A stretch of 10,258 nucleotides of DNA from SZAS-79 sp038211455 (GTDB lineage: Bacteria; Pseudomonadota; Gammaproteobacteria; Burkholderiales; SG8-39): contig JBBQVP010000154.1 of the NCBI GenBank assembly GCA_038211455.1, positions 1-10,258 on the forward strand, read 5' to 3'. The notes below the pieces were generated by a model that searched no databases, was not told where the DNA came from, and worked only from the letters and a program-made list of their open reading frames with translations. Shown here one piece after another: positions 5,897 through 10,258 of the stretch. A program made the position numbers and the translations under genes. Numbering within the stretch: the first letter of the stretch is position 1; the number at the start of each line of letters is the position of its first letter.

Positions 5897-6385
5897 ATGA
5901 GCGAGTTCAATCCCCTGGTGCAGCGTGTCGATGCACTGCTGAAGCGCCACCAGCAACAGGCCGCCGCCGCGGATCCGCTGCCTGGCGTTCCTCACGACAC
6001 CACCTTGCCCCCGATCGAGCCGGGACAGGGATTTCCGGATGTGGACCCGCCCATCGCAACTGCAGCCGCCACCCCGGTGGCAGAGGCTGACGAAGCGGAT
6101 ATCCCTGTGCTGACGGAGGTCATCGATACCGATCTGGTCCAAGCTGCAGAGATCCTGGACCAGGATGCGCTTGTCGCCCGGATCGAATCCTCAGTGCTGG
6201 AAAAAATGCTGGCCGAACTTGACCGGTCGCTCGATCAGCGACTGGGTCGCGCGATCGGCGATCTGCTCGAGCAAACCGTGCAAGGCCTGCGCGTCGAATT
6301 GTCGGTACGCGTCCGCGAGATGGTGCGCGAGGCAGTGGCAACGTCAATCGCCAAGGTACTCGACGAGCGCGCACGCGACCTGTAG
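5897..6385 (+). CDS. Uncharacterised protein between holC and valS
   Basis: I do not recognise a named function for this 162-residue protein. It has three parts. The N-terminal helix is SEFNPLVQRVDALLKRHQQQ (2-21). A Pro/Ala/Asp-rich linker (about 25-67) leads to the motif DIPVLTEVI (68-76), of a kind I recall from other uncharacterised betaproteobacterial proteins. The C-terminal region (about 88-162) is strongly helical and amphipathic, with heptad-like Leu/Val/Ile spacing and alternating charges, so a coiled coil or oligomerisation region is likely. There is no signal peptide or membrane helix; it should be cytoplasmic. The start ATG 5897 lies one base after the holC TGA, implying translational coupling. 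Two stops in a row (TAG TAA, 6383-6388) end it. Its place suggests a link with replication or merely with shared expression; neither can be shown from sequence. Confidence 0.75.
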   Translation: MSEFNPLVQRVDALLKRHQQQAAAADPLPGVPHDTTLPPIEPGQGFPDVDPPIATAAATPVAEADEADIPVLTEVIDTDLVQAAEILDQDALVARIESSVLEKMLAELDRSLDQRLGRAIGDLLEQTVQGLRVELSVRVREMVREAVATSIAKVLDERARDL

Positions 6386-6426
6386 TAATTTCCGCCACAT
6401 TGCGCCGGGCCGCCCGCGCCGCCGGT

Positions 6427-6435
6427 TGCTATAAT
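6427..6435 (+). promoter_or_regulatory. Extended -10 promoter of valS
   Basis: TGCTATAAT contains a perfect sigma-70 -10 box TATAAT (6430-6435) with the upstream TG of an extended -10. Bases 6407-6412 at the -35 position (GGGCCG) do not resemble TTGACA, and TTGCGC at 6400 is too far away, so the extended element probably carries recognition. Transcription would start near 6442 and give a leader of about 30 bases before the valS ATG, too short for a T-box or similar riboswitch. Confidence 0.7.
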
Positions 6436-6472
6436 CTGCAGCTTCCGTTTTCCTTTCCGCGACAAGCCCTTA

Positions 6473-9298
6473 ATGTCCCTCGACAAGAGTTTCGAGCCGC
6501 ACGCGATCGAGCAACGCTGGTACGCAGAGTGGGAGTCGAAAGGTTATTTCGCCGCTGACGACGCGCCCGGCCGGCCGGCCTACTGCGTGCAGCTGCCCCC
6601 GCCCAACGTCACCGGAACGCTGCACATGGGGCACGCGTTCCAGCAGACCCTGATGGATTCGCTGGTCCGTTACCACCGGATGCGCGGCTTCAATACCAAC
6701 TGGGTCGTCGGCACCGACCACGCGGGCATCGCAACCCAGATCGTGGTGGAGCGCCAGCTGGAGGCGCAGGGCAAGACCCGCCACGACCTGGGACGCGAAA
6801 AATTCGTCGAGCGCGTCTGGGAGTGGAAGCAGGAATCGGGGTCCACCATTACGCGCCAGATGCGCCGACTGGGTGCCGCTGCCAACTGGCCCTACGCCGA
6901 TGCAGACGGACAGAAAGCCGGGTATTTCACGATGGACGGCAGGATGTCGCACGCGGTGGTCGAGGTGTTCGTGCGCCTGTTCGAGGAGGGCCTGATCTAC
7001 CGCGGCAAGCGCCTGGTCAACTGGGACCCCGTGCTCGGCACGGCCGTGTCCGACCTTGAGGTCGACAGCGAAGAAACCATCGGGACGATGTGGCAGATCC
7101 TGTATCCGTTTGTCGACGGGCCGCAGGCGTCCACCGACCAGGATGGCAATCCGGTCACCCTGCGCGGCATGACGATCGCAACCACCCGGCCCGAAACCAT
7201 GCTTGCCGACGGTGCGGTCGCCGTGCACTCCGAAGACCCGCGCTACCGGCACCTCATCGGTAAGCACGTCATCCTGCCGCTGTGCGAGCGCACCATCCCG
7301 ATCATCGCCGACGATTTCGTCGAGCGCGATTTCGGCACCGGCTGCGTCAAGGTGACCGGCGCGCATGACTTCAACGACTACGGCGCGGCAATGCGCCACA
7401 ACCTGCCGCTGATCGTGATCTTCACGCTGGATGCGAAGATCAACGACAACGGTCCGGCGGCCTTCCGCGGCATGGACCGCTATGCGGCGCGCAAGGCCGT
7501 GGTCGCGCAACTCGAGCGCGACGCGTTCCTCGTCAAGGCCGAGCCGCACAAGATGATGGTGCCGAAATCCGGGCGCACCGGTGTGGTGGTCGAACCCATG
7601 CTCACCGACCAGTGGTTTGTCAAGACCGAGGGGCTCGCCGCGCGCGGGCTCGAAGCCGTCGCGAAGGGAGAGGTCAGGTTCTATCCTGAGCACTGGACTA
7701 GCACCTACAACCACTGGCTCGAGAACATCCAGGACTGGTGCATATCTCGCCAGCTGTGGTGGGGGCACCAGATCCCGGCGTGGTACGACGAAGCCGGCAA
7801 TATCTACGTTGCGCGCAGCGAGGCCGAAGCGCTCCAGCAGGCAGCTGCGAAGGGCTACGGCGGGAAGCTGAGCCGCGATAGCGACGTGCTGGACACCTGG
7901 TTTTCCTCTGCGCTGGTGCCGTTTTCCTCGCTCGGCTGGCCGGAGAAGTCGCGGGACCTCGAAACCTTCCTGCCTTCGTCGGTGCTTGTGACAGGCTTTG
8001 ACATCATTTTCTTCTGGGTCGCCCGGATGATCATGATGACGCTGCACTTTACCGGCAAGGTGCCGTTCCGCGACGTCTACATCAATGCCCTGGTGCGCGA
8101 TGCAGAAGGGCAAAAGATGTCCAAATCCAAGGGCAACACCCTGGACCCGCTCGACCTGATCGACGGCATACAACTCCCGGATTTGCTCGCCAAGTCGACG
8201 GTCGGGCTGCTGCGCGCGGAGCACCGGGAGAAGATCGAAAAGTATGTCCGGAAGAACTACCCCGAAGGCATTCCTTCGTTCGGCGCAGACGCGCTGCGCT
8301 TCACCTTCGCTTCTCTCGCGAGCTTCGCGCGCACGCTCAACTTCGACCTGAACCGCTGCGAAGGCTACCGGAATTTCTGCAACAAGCTATGGAACGCGAC
8401 CCGATTCGTCCTTATGAACGTCGAGGGGCAGGACTGCGGCGCGGACGATGCCGCGCCCGTCGAACTCTCGTTCGCCGACCGCTGGATCGTCAGCCAGTTG
8501 CAGCGTACCGAGGCCGAAGTCGCGAAGGGGTTTGAGGAATACCGCTTCGACAACCTTGCCGGCGCGATCTATCGCTTTGTATGGGACGAGTACTGCGACT
8601 GGTACCTCGAACTCGCCAAGGTCCAGTTGCAGAACGGCAGCCCCGCGCAGCAGCGCGGCACCCGCAGGACGCTGTTGCGCGTACTCGAGGCGGTGCTGCG
8701 GCTTGCACACCCGGTGATCCCGTTTATCACGGAGGAACTCTGGCAGACCGTGGCGCCGCTGGCCGGAAGAAAGAACACTGCGTCGATTTCGCTTGCGCCC
8801 TACCCCGTGTCAGACCCGGACAACATAGATACGGCGGCCGACCGCGAGTTGGCGCTGCTCAAGAGCCTGGTTGACGCGGTGCGCAACCTGCGCGGCGAGA
8901 TGAACGTTTCGCCGGCGCTGCGCGTCCCGTTGTTCGTCACCGGGGACGCGGCCACGATAACGAAGTTCGCGCCCTACCTGAAGGTACTTGCACGGCTGTC
9001 CGAGCTCGAGGCGGTCGCCGAGCTCCCGCGGGCCGAGGCGCCGGTTGCGGTCGCGGGCGACTTCCGTGTGATGCTGCACGTCGAGATTGACGTCGCTGCC
9101 GAGCGCGAGCGCCTCGGCAAGGAGATCGCGCGGCTGGAAGGCGAACTGGTCAAGGCGCGCGCCAAGCTCGCCAACGAAGCCTTTGTCGCGCGCGCTCCGA
9201 CTACCGTGGTGGCGCAGGAGAAAGCGCGCCTCGCGGGATTCGAGGCGACGCTGGAAAAACTGATACCCCAACTCGAAAAGCTGGCGCCAAATACGTGA
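6473..9298 (+). CDS. valS: Valyl-tRNA synthetase
   Basis: This class I enzyme charges tRNA-Val with valine in the cytoplasm and hydrolyses mischarged threonine in its editing domain. The 941-residue protein is complete. The Rossmann fold carries the HIGH motif as HMGH (51-54) inside PPPNVTGTLHMGH. The CP1 editing domain (about 190-345) has TTRPETM (237-243) and AHDFNDY (297-303), with the conserved editing Asp302. The zone around QLWWGHQIPAWY and DVLDTWFSSAL closes the catalytic half, with KMSKS intact at 548-552. A helical anticodon-binding domain follows (about 660-810). The end (about 870-941) is the long coiled-coil arm typical of bacterial ValRS, rich in Glu, Arg, Lys and Leu. A promoter at 6427-6435 precedes it; no clear ribosome site is seen before ATG 6473. 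A transporter gene overlaps its stop codon. Confidence 0.97.
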   Translation: MSLDKSFEPHAIEQRWYAEWESKGYFAADDAPGRPAYCVQLPPPNVTGTLHMGHAFQQTLMDSLVRYHRMRGFNTNWVVGTDHAGIATQIVVERQLEAQGKTRHDLGREKFVERVWEWKQESGSTITRQMRRLGAAANWPYADADGQKAGYFTMDGRMSHAVVEVFVRLFEEGLIYRGKRLVNWDPVLGTAVSDLEVDSEETIGTMWQILYPFVDGPQASTDQDGNPVTLRGMTIATTRPETMLADGAVAVHSEDPRYRHLIGKHVILPLCERTIPIIADDFVERDFGTGCVKVTGAHDFNDYGAAMRHNLPLIVIFTLDAKINDNGPAAFRGMDRYAARKAVVAQLERDAFLVKAEPHKMMVPKSGRTGVVVEPMLTDQWFVKTEGLAARGLEAVAKGEVRFYPEHWTSTYNHWLENIQDWCISRQLWWGHQIPAWYDEAGNIYVARSEAEALQQAAAKGYGGKLSRDSDVLDTWFSSALVPFSSLGWPEKSRDLETFLPSSVLVTGFDIIFFWVARMIMMTLHFTGKVPFRDVYINALVRDAEGQKMSKSKGNTLDPLDLIDGIQLPDLLAKSTVGLLRAEHREKIEKYVRKNYPEGIPSFGADALRFTFASLASFARTLNFDLNRCEGYRNFCNKLWNATRFVLMNVEGQDCGADDAAPVELSFADRWIVSQLQRTEAEVAKGFEEYRFDNLAGAIYRFVWDEYCDWYLELAKVQLQNGSPAQQRGTRRTLLRVLEAVLRLAHPVIPFITEELWQTVAPLAGRKNTASISLAPYPVSDPDNIDTAADRELALLKSLVDAVRNLRGEMNVSPALRVPLFVTGDAATITKFAPYLKVLARLSELEAVAELPRAEAPVAVAGDFRVMLHVEIDVAAERERLGKEIARLEGELVKARAKLANEAFVARAPTTVVAQEKARLAGFEATLEKLIPQLEKLAPNT

Positions 9299-10258
9299 TC
9301 CACTCCCTGCGCGCGTTCAGGCACCGCAGTTTCCGCCTGTTCATGCTCGGGCAGGGAATCTCCCAGATCGGCACCTGGCTCCAGCTGATCGCCACCAGCT
9401 GGCTGATCTACAAGCTATCGGGCTCGGCGTTTCTCCTCGGGCTGGCAACGTTTTCACTGCAGATCCCCTTTCTGGTTCTCTCCCCAATCGCCGCGGTCTG
9501 GATCGACCGGCTGCCCAAACGCAAGGTCCTGTTCTGCACCCAGTCAGTCGCCCTGCTGCAATCAACGACGATGTTCATTCTGGTCGCCTCCGGCCATATC
9601 GAAGCCTGGCACCTGGTTGCGGGCAACCTGATACTCGGCCTGGTCAACTCGTTTGACGGCCCCAGCCGGCAGTCCTTCCTGATCGAAATGGTGGAGGGCA
9701 AGGCTGACCTGCCCAATGCGATCGCGATGCAGTCGACGATCATGAACGGCGCGCGGTTCGTAGGCCCCATGATCGGCGGCACCGTGATTGCTGCGCTCGG
9801 CGAGACCTGGGGGTTCGGTCTGAACGCGATCTCCTACCTGGCCGTGCTCGGCGCGCTCGCCGCTGTAAAAGTGAATTCGCGCGCTTCCGAGCGCCGCAAC
9901 GAAGCCTGGCTCACCCAGTTCACGGCCGGATTCCGCTGGGCGCTGGGGTTCCTGCCGACCCGCGCGGCGTTGCTGCTTCTCGCCACCGCCAGTTTTGCGA
10001 CCCAGCCGTACCAGTCCCTGATGCCCTACTTTGCCAAGGCGGTGTACGGAGGCGATTCGCGCACCCTGGGCATCCTGCTCAGTTCAGCCGGCTTTGGCGC
10101 CGTCAGCGGCATGGTCTACCTCGCCGTGCGTCCCAGCGTACGCGGACTGTTCACCCTGTTGCCCGTCGCCGTTGCCGTGGCGGGCGCGGCCCTCATCGCG
10201 TTTTCGTTCTGCACCCGGCTGTGGATCGCGATCCCGCTCGTGTACCTGATCGGTGCAG
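9295..10258 (+). CDS. MFS transporter, MFS_3/EntS-like (3' end outside window)
   Basis: The first 321 codons of a major facilitator superfamily permease are present and run off the window. The frame starts GTG 9295, overlapping the valS stop (GTGA 9295-9298), with protein start MIHSLRAFRHRSFRLFMLGQ. This basic pre-helix plus first helix is usual for the MFS_3 / enterobactin-exporter-like group. Helices are visible at about 15-36, 45-70, 79-99, 104-121, 150-168, 172-191, 222-240, 258-277 and 285-305. The loop DRLPKRKVL (71-79) matches MFS motif A. The segment DGPSRQSFLIEMV...LPNAIAMQSTIMNGARFVGPMIGG (121-162) is the group's most typical stretch. It is likely a drug or small-molecule exporter driven by the proton gradient; the substrate cannot be inferred. 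Co-translation with valS is suggested by the overlap and the poor ribosome site, but a functional link to tRNA charging is unlikely. Confidence 0.88.
   Translation, partial: MIHSLRAFRHRSFRLFMLGQGISQIGTWLQLIATSWLIYKLSGSAFLLGLATFSLQIPFLVLSPIAAVWIDRLPKRKVLFCTQSVALLQSTTMFILVASGHIEAWHLVAGNLILGLVNSFDGPSRQSFLIEMVEGKADLPNAIAMQSTIMNGARFVGPMIGGTVIAALGETWGFGLNAISYLAVLGALAAVKVNSRASERRNEAWLTQFTAGFRWALGFLPTRAALLLLATASFATQPYQSLMPYFAKAVYGGDSRTLGILLSSAGFGAVSGMVYLAVRPSVRGLFTLLPVAVAVAGAALIAFSFCTRLWIAIPLVYLIGA

Noticed and set aside
6406..6416. CGGGCCGCCCG palindrome upstream of valS as terminator of the preceding gene
   Set aside because: A four-pair stem with a three-base loop and no following T run; expected by chance in such GC-rich sequence.
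6470..8224. Long minus-strand open frame of 584 codons opposite valS
   Set aside because: It lies wholly antisense to the highly conserved valS catalytic region. Its His/Arg/Asp/Val-rich composition is that of a high-GC mirror frame, and no family resemblance is visible.

Overview
The window reads as an ordinary, gene-dense chromosomal segment of a high-GC betaproteobacterium. The evidence is the block sigma factor / DUF3619 / DUF3106 / RDD protein, which I know as a betaproteobacterial neighbourhood, placed beside the widely conserved divergent pair lptF-lptG versus pepA-holC-valS. The genus cannot be fixed from the sequence alone. I see no insertion sequence, phage gene, CRISPR array, tRNA or rRNA. 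Base composition and codon use look even throughout, with no sign of recent transfer.

Layout: (1) 2-1679, plus strand: the end of an ECF-type sigma factor gene, then a single-pass membrane protein (DUF3619), a secreted helical protein (DUF3106) and an RDD-family membrane protein. They are tightly packed and probably co-transcribed. An eight-codon minicistron bridges the last two genes. (2) 1621-3775, minus strand: lptF then lptG, the permease pair of the LptB2FG lipopolysaccharide exporter. The lptG end overlaps the RDD gene end by 59 bases. (3) 3776-3902: a divergent intergenic region with a 7-base inverted repeat that looks like an operator. (4) 3903-6385, plus strand: pepA (leucyl aminopeptidase), holC (DNA polymerase III chi subunit, TTG start) and an uncharacterised 162-residue protein. 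(5) 6473-10258, plus strand: an extended -10 promoter, valS (valyl-tRNA synthetase), and a major facilitator transporter whose GTG start overlaps the valS stop and which runs off the window.

Functionally, the first block may be an envelope-sensing sigma-factor module: cytoplasmic sigma factor, N-in single-pass protein, periplasmic protein with LTxxQ-like helices, polytopic membrane protein. This is inference from topology and order. The second block exports LPS. The third holds housekeeping functions (peptide turnover, replication, tRNA charging). No exotic new system is evident. The best candidates for new biology are the sigma/DUF3619/DUF3106/RDD module, the uncharacterised protein between holC and valS, and several small expression-control structures at gene junctions. 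Gene-free stretches are all short (127 bases or less), so there is no large non-coding region.
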